Positions 11,321 through 25,500 of a stretch of DNA of 64,000 nucleotides are shown here, one piece after another; position 1 is the stretch's first letter, and each line of letters starts with the position of its first letter. The notes under the pieces were generated by a model. It did not search any database and had not been told where the DNA came from. It was given only the letters and a program-made list of their open reading frames with translations. The stretch is from Hevea brasiliensis (Eukaryota; Streptophyta; Magnoliopsida; Malpighiales; Euphorbiaceae). The stretch is from NCBI RefSeq assembly GCF_030052815.1, contig NC_079507.1, forward strand, positions 57,725,119 through 57,789,118, given 5' to 3'. Made by a program: the position numbers and the translations under genes.

Positions 11321-12809
11321 CTTTTATGATAATTTTAACAAATTAAATTACTTTTAAATACTTTTTAATTAAATATTTAAATTATTTAAAAGTTATTTTT
11401 AAATAATTTAATCAAATAATTAAATACTTATTTTTAATTTAATTTATAAATTTAAATTATATATTTTAAATTAAAAATTAAAAATAAATAATCAAATCAA
11501 ATACTCTCTACTCTTTCATTATTAAGTTTGATTTGTATTTAGTTATTTGATTTACATTTAACTGTTTAAGTTTGACTCACAATTCAATTTTTTTAGGAGT
11601 TAGAGTTTTACTCATCAATATTATTTAGTTAAATTATTGAAGGTTATAAATTTTTTATTAATTATTATTAAAATTCATTTAATATAATTAAATTAATAAT
11701 TATAATGTTACCATTAGTTAAAATTTTTTTTGAAAGAACCATTAATTAAATTATAATAGTTATAAATTATATATTATATTTTTTTAATTATTCTTTTGAT
11801 TTTATAATTATATATATTTATAAATTAATAATTAACTTATATATATTTAGCCATATATATATAACAAAATAAAATATAAATGAGTCTGATTATGAGCTTA
11901 ACCAATTGAATATTAAAAAAAATTCATGTTGAACTCATTTATTAAATAAATATAAAAATAAGCTCAAAATTTAATTTATTAGGCAAAGGAGTTGGATCGA
12001 GTGAAGTATCACTATCAAAAGGGGCTTTAACTCATTTACATCTTAACGTTCGATCATGTATACGGTCGATCAAAGGCACGTGTCAATTTGTCAATGAAAG
12101 CACACGGTTTGGCCTTGGAATGACTCACCTACTCCTGCTTCAAAAATTGCAATTGCATCCGAGTTAGCATCAACACCAACCCGGTCAGTTAATTTAAAAT
12201 TTTAATATATTCAATTTATGAATTAACTTTTGAAATGATATATTTAATAATTAATTTTTAGTCTTTTAATAACTTATCATCAATATTTAATTGTGAAAAA
12301 AATCACTATTTACTTTATATATTTTAATAAAATTAATTGCTCAATCATCCTATTTTTATAAAAAACATATTAGTTAGTTATTTTTCCTTCTCATCCTTTT
12401 ACAACTAATTTATAATATTTTTGTGTCATAGTATTTAATGCTCTACAAGATACACACTTATTTATTAATTTAATAAAATATATATAAAAATAAATTCACA
12501 AAATTATTATATGTGTGAGCTCAATATGTTATTTTAACGAAGTAAAAAAAAAAATCATGTTTTAGTTTCTTAAAATTAATCTCAAGTTCTTGATTTCAAA
12601 AAAATAAATATATCATTCAAACTAATTCCAATAAAAAAAAATAAAGAAAACTCATCGCAATAGCCACAAGATGTTGACGTAGAATGGCAGTCACAATTTT
12701 TAAAAAATTTCTATAGCGGGGATTGATATATATAATAAATGAATTTGAATATTTTTACACAATAATCAATGGTAAGATGCTTATAAGATACAAGCGTTTT
12801 ATTTTTTTT
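11321..12809. other. AT-rich intergenic DNA
   Basis: Mostly A/T-rich low-complexity sequence. A more balanced patch at 11985-12190 has no readable frame. Nothing else is supported. Confidence 0.4.
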
Positions 12810-13800
12810 TTTAAGAGGAAAGTACATTTTATTACTTTGTATTATAGTGCTTTTAACATTCAAGGCTTATATACTTTGTTTTGTTGCAAAGAAAGATATA
12901 TACTTTTGAGTCGTTAGCATCGTATGGACAATTAAGTATGACTGGTGTGGCATGCTGATTTCATCTCCATTGTTGACGTGGAATGCCAGTGATTTTATGT
13001 CACTTGTCATGTTGTCCTTAAACGTAAAAGGTTAAAAGCACGTGTCATTACTTTTCAAATAAGAAAGTTCAAGACCTCAATATTAAAAGCATAAAATTTT
13101 GAAAGTACATAGAAAAAAATTAGAAAATAGTGGGGAGAGAAGAAAAGGGAGAGAGATAAAAGAAAATTTAGGAAAGAGAGAGAGGCATATGAGAGGGAGA
13201 GAAACATAATGGGAGAAATGTGGAGAGAGAGAGAGACTCTTTCTTACCTCTCTCCATCTCTCTCCCTCTCTCTCACTGTGTGTGTCTCTCTCCATATTTT
13301 TCCTATTTTGTCTTTCTTTCTCATACCTTTCTCCCTTCTATTTGTGTCTCTCTCCATCTCTCTCTCTCTCATGCCTCCTTCTCTTTTCTAATTTTTTTTC
13401 ATATATTTTTAAAATTATTATACTTTCACGTTTTAAACTTTTTTTAGGCAATTCAAGATATGTACTTTTAACTCTTTACATTTAAGGAAAACATAACAAT
13501 CAGCATAAAAATTATTGATATGTCGTTAATATAGCCTTACATCAATAATGAAATTGACATCAACATGCCATATTAACGCCACATTAATAATAAAGTTAAC
13601 GTCAATATAACTTATTAACACCATGCGGGCAATGGAATTAACATAAGCATGTTAATTTTACTGAACACTGTTAGTATTTTATTTTTATAGAATTAATAAC
13701 GTAAAAATACATATCTTCATTTGCAACAAAATAAAGTATAAATTCAAAATACCAAAAGCACTATAATACAATAATAAAGTATACTTTTAATTTTTTTTAT
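12810..13800. mobile_element. Foldback / long-TIR element with GA-CT rich core
   Basis: The outer left sequence (about 12822-12900: AGTACATTTTATTACTTTGTATTATAGTGC... to TTGTTGCAAAGAAAGATATATA) is the reverse complement, with some mismatches, of about 13715-13797. The pairing continues inwards in blocks. For example, GTCCTTAAACGTAAAAGGTTAAAAG near 13015 matches the complement of about 13455-13490. The element therefore folds back over nearly 1 kb. Its centre (13140-13385) is purine-rich on the left and pyrimidine-rich on the right, with GAGA and CTCT runs. No transposase and no certain target duplication were found. Confidence 0.65.
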
Positions 13801-16404
13801 TGCCAATTGGCAAGTGAGTTTATTATTATTATTATTATTATTATGCACCGAATAGTCCTAATATGTAAGGCCTAACACGCATCTTGAAGCCCTTGTGCCT
13901 AAAAATTTGCACCATGGGAGGCAAACTGGCTTTGGTGCATTGACCCAAACATAATAGATATAAAAAACGATTTAAAAAATTAAAAAAAAGAAGAAGCGCG
14001 CATCCTCCACACGCCTTTGCAGCTGCAAGCCAATAAAAAATTAACCCAACTGCGCACTGGCGTCCACCCACTACATTTCCTTCTTCCAATTACAGTATGT
14101 TGCTATAATTGTCCTCTCCCCACTTTTCTTTTTTTTTTTATTTTTTTTATTTTTCTCAAATGGATTTAAATATTTTTAAAATAATAATATTTTATTATAA
14201 TTAATGAGTTTTAGTTTAATTAAAGTCTAAAAAAAAATCTTATCATAGTTAAAAGGGCTCTACCAATTGATGATTCCCTAGACAAGCTAACTATGGGGCA
14301 TGGCATGATGAACATTTGCATCTCAACAACTAAATTGACTTAGAATTGCACAAAGGAGTTGGATTCAACCCATTTTTGTCCTCTCAATCGGAAAGGAATC
14401 ATCAAAGGTGTGAATGTGTAGATTATTCCAAATACTGAATTTAGATGATTTTTTTCCCCCTTTTCCTCATTATAATTTTCTTTCCTTGTTTACTCCTTTC
14501 CCAATAAAAGTTGACACCACCAACATGATCTTTATTGACAATAATATCTCCATCAACTTATCTAATAATTAATTATGATAAGGATAATTAAACCACTTTT
14601 CCAAATTAAAGTTAATGAAAATGATTCAGTTTAATATTTCGATTTAAATCGAAAACTGCACAATCATACTAAATAGAGTGCAAGAGGCCAATCAATCCTC
14701 TTTCACTTGTGATAATATTAATGCATTTTTTGTCATTGACATCGTTTTGATCTTCATTATGGGATATCTCGATAAATTTCTTATAATCTCGTGGACAAGC
14801 CAAAGAAGATTGCTTTCAAGAAAGTAAAGACTCGGTGACAAGAATCTATGGTGACATTTTGATATCCATGGTGATAAAAGAAAAACAACCCGGCCAATTT
14901 CTTGTCAAACAACTACATTTTTCAATTTGTTTTAGATTAATTCTTATGGGTCTTTTTGATTTAAATGGAAGAATAGAATTATTTTTTTTTAATGTGAAAT
15001 TCATCAACAATTTTACTGAAAAAGATAAATTTTTATTATATGTATTAAATTAATAATGTTATTAATTTCAACAAAATACTATTAGCGTTAAACTATGTAA
15101 TCTAAAATAAATATAACAAGATATTATTTCTTTTATTAATTTACGTATGAAAATAATTGAAATTTTTTTTTATTAATTAATAATTTGCTATAATTATGCC
15201 CAAATTGAAGTAGGAGAAAATCCTATTAAAACAGGTCAAAAATATTCAAATTAAATTAATTAATAGAGAAACTCAAATGGTAATTAATTTTGTAATAATA
15301 ATTTTTTATTATTTGAATGTAGGAAATCAAATTAATTGAGGAGTAAATTTTGTATTATAATTAAAAATTTAAATTAAAATTAAATAGCAATTATATATTA
15401 GAACCATAGGAAAGATATAAAAGGTAAGTTAGTTAAGAGTAAAATTCTGATTATAATTAGATAATTAAATAAAAATTAAATAAGAATTATATATTACTAA
15501 TAGGAAATATAAAAATTTTTACTTTTACACACTGTTGTAGAAAAATTAATAGTCTAAATGCTATATTTAAATTAATGAACAATTATAATTTAATTTAATT
15601 GACTACAATTAATATTAAATTTAAGTTGAAAACATTTAATCAAGTTGGTATGAATTTAAAATTCTATATGACATTACTAAAGAAAACTCTATTTACTTTA
15701 TATAAATACATAAATATAAATTGTGACAAAAAAAAAAATCAAATCAAGAGATACTACTTCAAATTTTAAGGAAAAAATATTATTTAATCTACATATTTTA
15801 ATAAAATTAACTACTTAACTTTTTATTTTTAAAAATATGTTAATTATTTTTTACTTTAATCATTTTAAATATTAATTTAAATTTTATTCAATACATAAAA
15901 ATATAACTATATAATCCATTTATTTTCTAAATTTCAAACTATTTAATATTGCAATGATCATTTTTTATAATTTAAATATATTAATTAATTAAAATTTTAA
16001 TTTAAATTTGATAAAAAAAATTAAAAAAATAAAAGAAATTAAGTAATTATTTTTTAAAATAAAAAACTAAATAATAGTTTTATTAAGATAGAATAAAAAA
16101 AAATTCCAAAATTAATTATACTAAAACGTTATCAATTATAATATCACTGGAAATGTACGTTATTTGCAGCTAAAATCCATTTGCAAGCAGTATATGCCAC
16201 ACATTACACGGGTTCCTTCAACGGAATCTGAGCCGCCACGCTACAACCCACAAGAAGAAAACAAAATCACACCTTTATTTACAAACAGACGAACAACTCA
16301 TCATTATAATTCAGCTGAACGCTCCTGGCTCGCATACAACAAGTAGGTCACCGTTCTCCATTACCCCATACTTGCTAGCGGAAAGCCCTAAATTGTTGAT
16401 TTTA
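13801..16404. other. Intergenic DNA and VIT1 upstream region
   Basis: Contains a (TTA)n microsatellite at 13818-13844, otherwise long A/T-rich stretches. No frame looks like a gene. The 16150-16404 part is less AT-rich and is the likely VIT1 5' UTR/promoter, although I could not single out a convincing TATA box. Confidence 0.4.
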
Positions 16405-18938
16405 ATGGCTGCACCAACCCTAGGAAACTTAGACCACGAGAAGCAGAGCCTGCTCAGCCAGCACAAGGAGCGCCACTTCACCGCCGGTGAGATTGTTCGC
16501 GACATCATCATCGGAGTATCCGACGGTCTCACCGTGCCTTTCGCCCTCGCTGCTGGTTTATCCGGCGCCAATGCCACTTCTTCCATTGTCCTCACCGCTG
16601 GCGTCGCCGAAGTCGCTGCCGGTGCTATCTCCATGGGACTTGGAGGGTACTGTTAAACCTTTTTCTCCATTTTTATCTTTTTCCCGAAAATTTTCCATTC
16701 GAAAAAAAAGAGAGTTAGACTTGGAATGAAAAGCTTTGATTTCTAGTCCTTCGGCATCTGTGCAGGTACCTTGCGGCCAAAAGCGAGGCAGATCACTACG
16801 CAAGGGAGCTAAAAAGAGAAGAAGAAGAGATCGTCACTGTTCCTGATACAGGTTCTCTGATCAAAACTTTTGAAAAATTTTCTACTGATTCTAAAACATT
16901 TTTACGAATATGTAGAAGTTCAAGGAATAAATATGTGTTTAACGGAAGAGAATTGTTTGGAGAGCAGAGGCAGCTGAAGTGGCAGAGATACTAGCAGAGT
17001 ATGGAATAGAGCCACATGAATATGGGCCTGTGGTTAATGCACTTAGGAAGAAGCCTCAAGCATGGCTCGATTTCATGATGAAGTAAGTCTTTCTACCTAC
17101 TGCTTTCCTCTGTAGATTTGCCAATTCTTTTAAAATTTACTTGTACAGTTATTTAAACATATGTGAAGATTCATTTTATTTATTGATTTGAAACAAGATC
17201 TTTTCAAGGTTGGCACTATTTGATTTTCCATCCTAACAAAATTATTTCCACAAGCACTACTTTGAAAGTATATTTATTTAGGTATAGTAACTCAGCAATG
17301 AGTTATAGGAATTTTTCACTAATTTTCTGTATTATTTGTTTTTTACTTTTATGTATTTTAAAATAAATTATAAAATTTTTCATGTGTTTTATTCAACCCT
17401 CTATATTTATCATTCACTTTTTATCATCATTACATATTATTCATCATACTAATTTACTACGGCAAATATTTTTGATATAAAAATCTCATTTCACTCTTTA
17501 AAGGTATTAGAAACACTCTGTTTTCAAGTGAAGACAAACCGAAGTGGTCGATACTCCAGATCATGTTCGGGATATGCAAATTGCACTTGGGACTCAAGAT
17601 TTGTTTTTAGTCTCACGTGATGATACCAACTTAATTATTTTATTTTTTTTATTTTTTAAAAAATATAATTTAGTCTTATATTTTTACTCTGTTACATTGT
17701 TATTTTTTTTATTAGTTAATGAATTTCTATTTAATCAAATTATTATTTAATTTTTTTTATTTTAATAAATTAATTAATTAGTTTTAGTGTTTTAAAAGAT
17801 ATTATTATTTAGTCTCTATTTAGTAAAATTAATTAATTTATTTATATATTTTAAAAAATATATTTTTAAATAAAAATAAAAATTTTATTATATAAGATTA
17901 AATTTGAATTTATATATATTTTTTACATTATTTAAGTATTTTCATTTGATTCCCTAAGCATTATTTTTGTATTTTTTTATTAAAAAATAATAAGTAATTA
18001 AGGCAATAATTTAAGAAAAGTGATTCCTAATAAAAAAAAAGACAAAAATAATGTAAGGGAATTTAATCAAATTATATTTGAAAAATTTTAAAAAAAATAT
18101 ATATAAATTATCATTTTTATTTTCTACACGACAAAATTTTTATTTTTCATATAGGAATATGTTTTTTAAAATATAAAAACTAACTGATTAGTTTAACTAA
18201 AATGGAAATACTAAATAGTAGTATTTTTCAAAATATAGATATCAACTAATTAATTTCATTAAAATAGAAAGACTAAATAATAGTTTGACTGGTATTGATT
18301 AACAAAAAAATTTAACTTAAGGACTAAATAATTTAATAAAAATAAATTAAATAATGTATTTTTTAAAATGTAGAAATAAATAGTTAATTTTATTAAAATA
18401 TATAAATTAAATAGTAATTTTTCTTTTAAACCAACATATTTAATATAGATACTTGGTTTATTTCTCTATTCACATTTAATCATGAGCGATGCATATTAAG
18501 CATGTTCAGTTCCGCTTCATTAAAATTTTAGCTAAGAATCAGAACTGGAACCTAACCTTCCTTTGAATTTTAGGAATCAAACTTAGAATTAAATTTTGAT
18601 TTCAATTCTAATTCGGTTCTAAATAATTTTAGTGTAATTCCAATTTTAGTTTCTATTTTTTTTAATTTCAATTTTAATTCTAATTTCATTTCAAATATTA
18701 AATTTTACACTTAAAATTATAACATTCTGGTATTTATTTTAAAATAGAAAATACAATATTAAATTTTTAATATGAAAACAATAATAAAAAAATATTAATA
18801 TTAAAATAATAATATTAATATAAAAATATATTATTTAATAGGAATTTTATATTATCTTTTGCCTATTTCTTAATTAACTTTAAAAATATATATAATTAAC
18901 ATCTTATTTAAAAAAGTTAACAAATAGAAAATAATATT

Positions 18939-18984
<46 letters not shown>

Positions 18985-19767
18985 AAAAAAAATTATATAA
19001 AATTGATTCTTCGATTTGATTTCGATATAATTTTAATTTGATTCTTAATAAAAAAATAAAACAAAATTAATTTTTTTCTATTCTAATATGGTCCAATATA
19101 ATTCTTCATTTTGGTTCAAAAACTCAAAAACTGTGCACAACTCTACTGTAAATGACTAAATGAGGCTTCCTTTTAGTCAAATGGGCTACTTAATACGTTC
19201 TCCCTAGTGGTTAATGGCTATGGCTGTTCAAGTTGGCAGGGGCATTGTTGCCCAGATTGCGAAGAGGTCACCCACGTGAGGAGATTGTTTTCTCTGTCGG
19301 TGAGACACAAGAACGATTGGAATTCTTGACCCCGTAAACAATGAAAATGAATTGGGAAATATGCTAAAACCGTGTAACATCATGACAAAACACAAACAGT
19401 TGTTATTGACCTTAAAAGTTTTAAAAGAACCATCAATCAAATGAAGGTTATCTTATTATATGCATGCAGGTTTGAACTGGGGTTGGAGAAGCCAGATCCC
19501 AGAAGAGCACTACAGAGTGCCCTAACTATTGCCATCGCTTACATTTTGGGTGGTTTAGTGCCTCTCATTCCCTACATGTTCATTCCAAGAGCTCAAGATG
19601 CTATGGTTGCATCAGTCATCTTAACCTTAATTGCGCTGTTGATCTTTGGCTATGGAAAGGGGTATTTCACAGGTAACAAACCCTTCAGAAGCGCCTTGCA
19701 AACTGCCCTTATTGGCGCCATTGCATCTGCTGCTGCATTTGGCATGGCTAAGGCTGTCCAAGCATGA
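16405..19767 (+). CDS. VIT1: Vacuolar iron transporter 1
   Basis: CCC1/VIT family transporter that moves Fe2+ (and Mn2+) from cytosol into the vacuole, expected in the tonoplast. Four exons: 16405-16646, 16766-16851, 16968-17082 and 19470-19767, giving 246 residues, the normal VIT1 length. The first membrane helix contains SDGLTVPFALAAGL with Asp40. The second contains AGAISMGLGGYL with Met77. These correspond to the transport residues Asp43 and Met80 I recall from the eucalyptus VIT1 structure. The Glu-rich cytosolic metal-binding stretch follows (LKREEEEIVTVPDTEAAEVAEILAEYG). Exon 4 encodes the three C-terminal helices. A frame upstream of ATG 16405 begins only with TTG, so ATG 16405 is taken as start. 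Intron 3 is unusually long (2387 bp) and AT-rich, with a (TA)19-like run. Confidence 0.93.
18943..18980. repeat. (TA)n microsatellite in VIT1 intron 3
   Basis: A pure alternating TA tract of 38 nt. Confidence 0.95.
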
Positions 19768-20858
19768 TCCTGCCGGTAATTGTATATTAGAAGGATTTTA
19801 TGAGTTTCAACTTGCTTAGCGTGTAATGACAGCTGTGCTAGATAATTGTACTGCTTTTGGATATTTGTTTGATCATACTATTTACTTCAAAATTGTGGAA
19901 TTTTCAAGGATTCTTAGGTTCAGCCAAGAATTTAGGCTAGCACCATATAAGGGGATTTAGTGCATATAAACTAATTAGCATGCCATCTGGATGTAATGCA
20001 AGACCACTGATTTAACATTCCATTTAATCGCAGTTAATAGAAATGAATGCGATAAAACTTTGAGCTATGAAAGAATTCAAATCTTTAGGGTGCACAGAAA
20101 CTAATTAAGCATACAACCCGACTGCAATAAAAATTCAAATAGAAACTCATAAAAATTGAGCTATTGAAGATTTGAAATCTTCAAAGATTCAGTTTGCTAG
20201 TTGAGCATATTTTTCAATGTCCATCTGGGTGACCCTTTACCTAGTTCAATAAAATATACACTAATTATATGAGCACAAATTTTATCCCAAGGATTGCTCA
20301 ACTATGGCAAACACCAAACAGGACTATACATGCCCCTACCACTTTTACGTGCCCAAACAAAAGGTTGAGAGAGAGAGAGAGAGAGATGTACCAACTACTG
20401 ATAATATTTTACTATACCATGTAAGACTGCAGCATTTATGCAACTAAGGCAGAGTTGAACATGCAAATAAATTTTGTTTCATTGAACAATAACAACTACG
20501 GATTCATATAGATTTCAACAGTAAAATATTTTCATTTTCATGAAACAAAACTCTACTGCCATCTCTTCCACCAAGTGCAGTGAAAAGATCATGCAGCTAT
20601 ACCAAAATCTGCCGTGAAACAAACAAAAACAAGCATACATAAATCTACTTGCCACCATCAAAAAAAATAACCCCAATTACTTTCGTTTGCATTAAGGTAA
20701 CAAATAAATAAGTTGGCCCCATCATAACTATCAAATAACTTATAATGTCCTTTGATAGGTTGGAAAGAAGAAGAGAACCAACTTACATTGTTTTGTCAGA
20801 ATTTGCCCATGCAGAAGACTACATAATTTATCTATATAACAATTTTCTAGGTATTGTT
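19768..20858. other. Intergenic region between convergent VIT1 and HSFA8
   Basis: Holds the two 3' UTRs facing each other. A (GA)n run lies at 20367-20387. No other gene is seen. Confidence 0.5.
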
Positions 20859-21035
20859 CTAGTATAATCCACGTTTTTGGTTGATTTCTGATGCCAAAAG
20901 AGCCATTTGCTAGGTTCGAATTTCCAAGTTCTCAGACTTCTCTGAATGAGGCCCATGAGCCAGTGATTTGTACTCCAAGCTCTTAGATTTATCTATTTCT
21001 TCTGTTAGAAATCCAGAATTTCCTGATCTCACCAT
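20859..21035 (-). pseudogene. Residual HSFA8 C-terminal tail beyond two stop codons
   Basis: In the same frame as HSFA8, past the TAG at 21036-21038, the minus strand reads about 40 codons to SENLEIRT, then a second TAG (20910-20912), then QMALLASEINQKRGLY and a stop (20859-20861). This matches the end of Arabidopsis HSFA8 (NLEILTEQMELLAS), a leucine-rich, export-signal-like segment. The tail looks like formerly coding sequence separated from the protein by two nonsense codons. A missed intron or an assembly error could also explain it. Confidence 0.7.
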
Positions 21036-24000
21036 CTACTCAACCTGGGTTCCATGCACTGCTGTTCCAATTTCATTTTCAGTATCAGTAGTCCTTTCCG
21101 TGTCTTGTTTGGTATCATCAACATTCTGTAAGAAAGGACTGGCTAAAAAAAGCTTTTCCCATGCACCATCATCATATAATTCCGGTGGAATAAATGGGGC
21201 ATGATTTTCAAACAAAGATGAATTTTCATCCATAAGCAATTTCATAAAATCAGGACTCAAGAAAGAATCTTTCCCATCAGAAAAAGTGTTAGATTCTTCT
21301 GGTTTTTCTGAAACCATAGGTGTAGGCATCTCATTCATTTGTGGTGGCTGGTACCTTATTATCATCCCATCAGAAGCTAATTGTTCTTCATCTGCACCTT
21401 GTTCCACTATGCTTCCTGGTTCAGCCATCCGCCAGTTGTTCTCTTTGGGGTGAAGCAACTGAACCAGAAATCCTGGACATTGCATTACCATAACTAAAAA
21501 TGACAGCATCTGCTGCTGATTTTTTTCCATTCCTTGAACTTTATCTCTCAAGAGGAGTAAGTTATTATCTGCATTTTCCTGGTGCTGCCTAAGATTAATC
21601 AACTCCTGCATCAGTGCATTTTTGTCAGTCTTCAGATTCTCAATTTTCTTCCATAGCCCCTCATTTTCAGTTTTGCCAAAAGGCTCAACTGAGCTATCCT
21701 GCTGCTGCAATTCTTTTTGATTGACAGTGAATTGAGAATGTTTTCTTCTGGAGATGTTCTTTAACAATTGTTTTTGATTTCTGATAAATCCATCATTTGC
21801 AAACTCCCAGCGATCTGTATCAATTTTCCTGAAGCCCTGAAAATGTTTATAGTTACTAAATCTTTACTACCATAATATTATTTCAATTTTCGCAGTTAGC
21901 AGTCGCACATGGCCCACATGGCAACATATTATGATCAATCAAATACATCTGCAAATGGCATATGGTACAAGTAGTGAAAACTTTAGGAATTAGATAAATT
22001 TTCCTTCACTTAAGAAGTTTATAAGCTTTGAGAGGCCATGAAATTACTCTAGCAAAAAATTTTACAGATAAGTATCGGCATAAAGAGCCATAATTCTCAT
22101 ATGTTCAAATGAAAACAAGAACCTGAAACCGAAGGTCAAGAGCGAATGCACTGGCTATATTTTAGCAGGACAAACCCCAAATTAAATTTTTTATAATCCC
22201 AAATCATTGTCATGTTAAAAGAACATAATTGTAGAACAAAATCTGTATTGCATCTTATATAATCCCAAAACTTTCCTTCCTTCAGACAGAAAAATTCAAA
22301 CCAAGAACTTCCCCAATCCCAAAACTAAAAACCGAATAAAGTCAAAGCAAAGCTTGTAAACCCTGATACCCAGTAAAAATTAAATTTCACAAAGTAACAT
22401 TAATTAGAGAAGAAAATCTAAGAGGTTCAATTAGGATAATTTGAGGAGAAAATTTTCAATTAGGTTAATTGTTGTTTTAAGCAAATATATTTACCAAACA
22501 AACTCTTAATGAACTAACATGAGAAATTCCATAGAAATAACAATTGAAAAACATCAGTCTTCACAGTAAACAATGCCCCCAGAATGATTGTAACTTGTAA
22601 ACATAAGTAGGTGGCTCCGCATCATGATTCTAGCCAACACTGATTTAGCTATTGTCACTATTTGCTTATTTCATCCTAGCCAGCCTGGTTTCAGCCAGGA
22701 CTCCAAAAAAGCAAAATAAAAGAAAAAAGAAACAAAAATTATCACAACATTGATCATAAAACATTTATTAAGCAAACAAAATCTTGTGGATTCACAGCAT
22801 AAGCTACATATCAAAACAATAAGCAAAGGCTATAATTTGAAGTAGCAGACTTTCTAAGCAGAAGGCAAACAACAAGCAATCGGTAGATCTTTGTTAATCC
22901 AAGTATCCAACAGTTAAGGCCTCCCACAAATTGATTCCTTAATCAAATGGGTGTTGGATGGTTGGAAAGGTATCCCTCGCTGATCCTTCCCACAATATTA
23001 AGGGAAATGCTTTAAGAAGATGATTCTAAATGCTGACAAAGGGCACTTGCTCAAAATTCATGAACCATGCTATTCACCTTAAGTTCCCAAAACATAAGAA
23101 CAACTAAAACACAATACCTCTGTACTCTCTGCTGTCATCAACAACAACAATACCAGTGTTTGAAAGCCATGTGTAAGTTCTCAATACATTTCTATAATGT
23201 TCAAAGCAAGAGTGGATAAGTACATCTTCCATATTTTTGACTCCATCATTAAAATGCAACATTGATGAGAAATTAGCAACCTATCATTTGCAGAGGAGGA
23301 TTCAACCTTTAGTTTGTATCTAGCATCCCCAGATAACATAATTCTCCTCACCAATTTGCTCAGAAATAGTCCACTCATTCCATGCCGTTACTAATTAGAA
23401 AACAGATGCATACTTTTATATCCAGAAAAGAAGCCAAGATAGACTTTATCCCTTGCATATTATAAATAGACAGTGAACATACTTATAAAACCACTAGAGA
23501 TCAATATCAATGCAACACTTCTTCACTGAAAATTTGCGAAAAAAAATCAATTATCTGCTGACTTTAATTTTGATAAAAAAGAACTTCAACAACGAAAATG
23601 AGCAAGTTAGATACTTGTAGATTCTATTTTTCAATAAAATTTTGACAGGTACAGTCTTAATTTACGCAATTTAAAACACCCACATATAAATTAATCAAAA
23701 ACCCATAAATCAACACCAGACCACACAACTAGAACACGCTAAAGCAACTTAAAATCATACAAAACGAAATTTATCTACCCACTAAAGCAAATAGAGATTA
23801 TTAGAAAAGGAAAACTCACATAGATATTAAGCTGCCTGATAAAGCTAGAAGAATTGCTGTGCTTGAAGTACTTGGGCAGCAATTGAATAGAAAATTCAGT
23901 TATATCCCATATAATGAAGCTATCATTATTTTGGCTCCATGAAATAATCGAATTTGTGGACTCATCATCTACCATATCGTAGCATTTTTTAAGAAAAGGA

Positions 24001-24038
24001 GCCACTGATAGAGACCCACCATCTCCTGATTTCACCAT
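21036..24038 (-). CDS. HSFA8: Heat stress transcription factor A-8
   Basis: Class A heat stress factor that binds heat-shock elements and activates transcription. Two exons on the minus strand: 24038-23820 (73 codons) and 21836-21036, with a 1983-bp intron splitting the DNA-binding domain at the usual LNIY/GFRK position. The product is 339 residues. The DNA-binding domain spans about residues 12-105 ([39 protein letters not shown]). The HR-A/B coiled coil spans about 125-200 ([19 protein letters not shown]... [19 protein letters not shown]). An AHA-like activation motif [17 protein letters not shown] follows. The frame stops at TAG 21036-21038, but the reading frame beyond it still encodes an HSFA8-like tail (separate entry). 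The protein appears truncated relative to Arabidopsis HSFA8. Confidence 0.9.
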
Positions 24039-25500
24039 GTGTTAATGATGGTTACAGAACCCACAAAATCAAGAGAATTCTGAGGCAGAAAGAAACAGAA
24101 AATGGGGTGTACCCTTGCAAAGTCTTTGGAGTCAAGCAATCATAGGATATACATACATGAAGCGGAGAAAGAGAACTAGAGAAGGGTATAACGGGAATTT
24201 GATGAATTGTACTGGTGTAATCAGCCATTGGCTCTTGCCACCTTTTTGACTGTTGGGTTTTTAACCGCGTAGAGAATGGAAGATTTTTCATTATGCACTC
24301 TGCGGTTGGGCTTTGTGCGATTCGTGCAGTGAGATATTTACAAGAACATTATCTGGACATTTTAAAAATTTTTATGGTAATTTTATTTTTTATAAAATAA
24401 AATTATTTTATTAATAATTATAATAATTCATTTTTAAAATTATAGAAATCACATAAATTTACTTAATAATTAAATAACAAAAACAATAAATTAAAAATAA
24501 ATAAAATCCATACCAAATAAAAAAATTTATTTAATAATTAAAAAAACCACAAATTAAAAATAAATAATCCATACCAAATAGACCTAACTTAAGGATGTTT
24601 TGACAATAGAAGATGGGCTGAGAAGTGTATGGCCCATGCCACAGGTGGCAAGAAAACGTCACAGAAGAAGGTCTATGTCCAATCCAAAATATTATAGGAT
24701 TGGGTGAGATGGGCTTTGGCCTTACAATCATTTTTTTATAAAGGACACACATGATGTTGAAATCATTTTAGACAATGAAATCTTAAGTTTAAATTCCAAT
24801 CATAGTGAATTATTAAAAAAAAAAAAAAACTCTCCTTAATTCTTCTCCTTTTTTATCATTTTTTTTCAAAGTCTTATTTATTTAAAATTTTAACTATAAT
24901 TCCTTTAATATACTTTAAAACAACAATGTTTCATGATGTCGACTTGGTTTTCTATTTTTTATTTTTAAAAAATAAATCAAATTGAATAGATCAAAATATA
25001 TAAACAAAAAAAAAGAGTAGGGAAAAAATATTAAATAATTCTAAAATATATTTCAAAACGACAATATTTCATGATGTCAGCTCGATTTTTTATTTTTTAT
25101 TTTTTAAAATTGAACCAAGTTAAATAGATGAAATATATAAATAAAAATCAAATCAAATATAGTAAAAACTAAATAAAAATAAAATAAAATTATTCTATTC
25201 TTTCAGTTTTTTCATTTGAATTGAATACTAATCCCCTCTTGTCAAGAAGATAAAGATTATGGAATAAAGGAATAAAGGTGAGTGTAGAAGCTTTCTCTAT
25301 ATGGATTTTATAACATGCAATCCAACGGCCAGCAAGGGTTCATTTATTACAACATCCAACGGATGCATCATAATCAGAACTAGCATAAAGAATAGAAACT
25401 TTATAAAGTTTCGTTGACCCGTGTGTGTTTGTGTTATATTTATAAAAAAAAAAAAATACATCAATATTTTTTTTATATAATTGAAGTTACACAATTTATT
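24039..25500. other. HSFA8 upstream region and AT-rich DNA with a paralogous patch
   Basis: 24039-24300 is the likely HSFA8 5' UTR/promoter. Around 24600-24700 the text (GAAGATGGGCTGAGAAGTGTATGGCCCATG) resembles 46370-46400. Together with the entry at 25501, this suggests an old duplicated block. Two imperfect direct copies of an AACAATGTTTCATGATGTC word lie near 24921 and 25059. Confidence 0.45.

Noticed and set aside
13083..13485. Several Ser/Leu/Arg-rich frames on both strands
   Set aside because: Translations of GA/CT low-complexity DNA in the foldback element; no family features.
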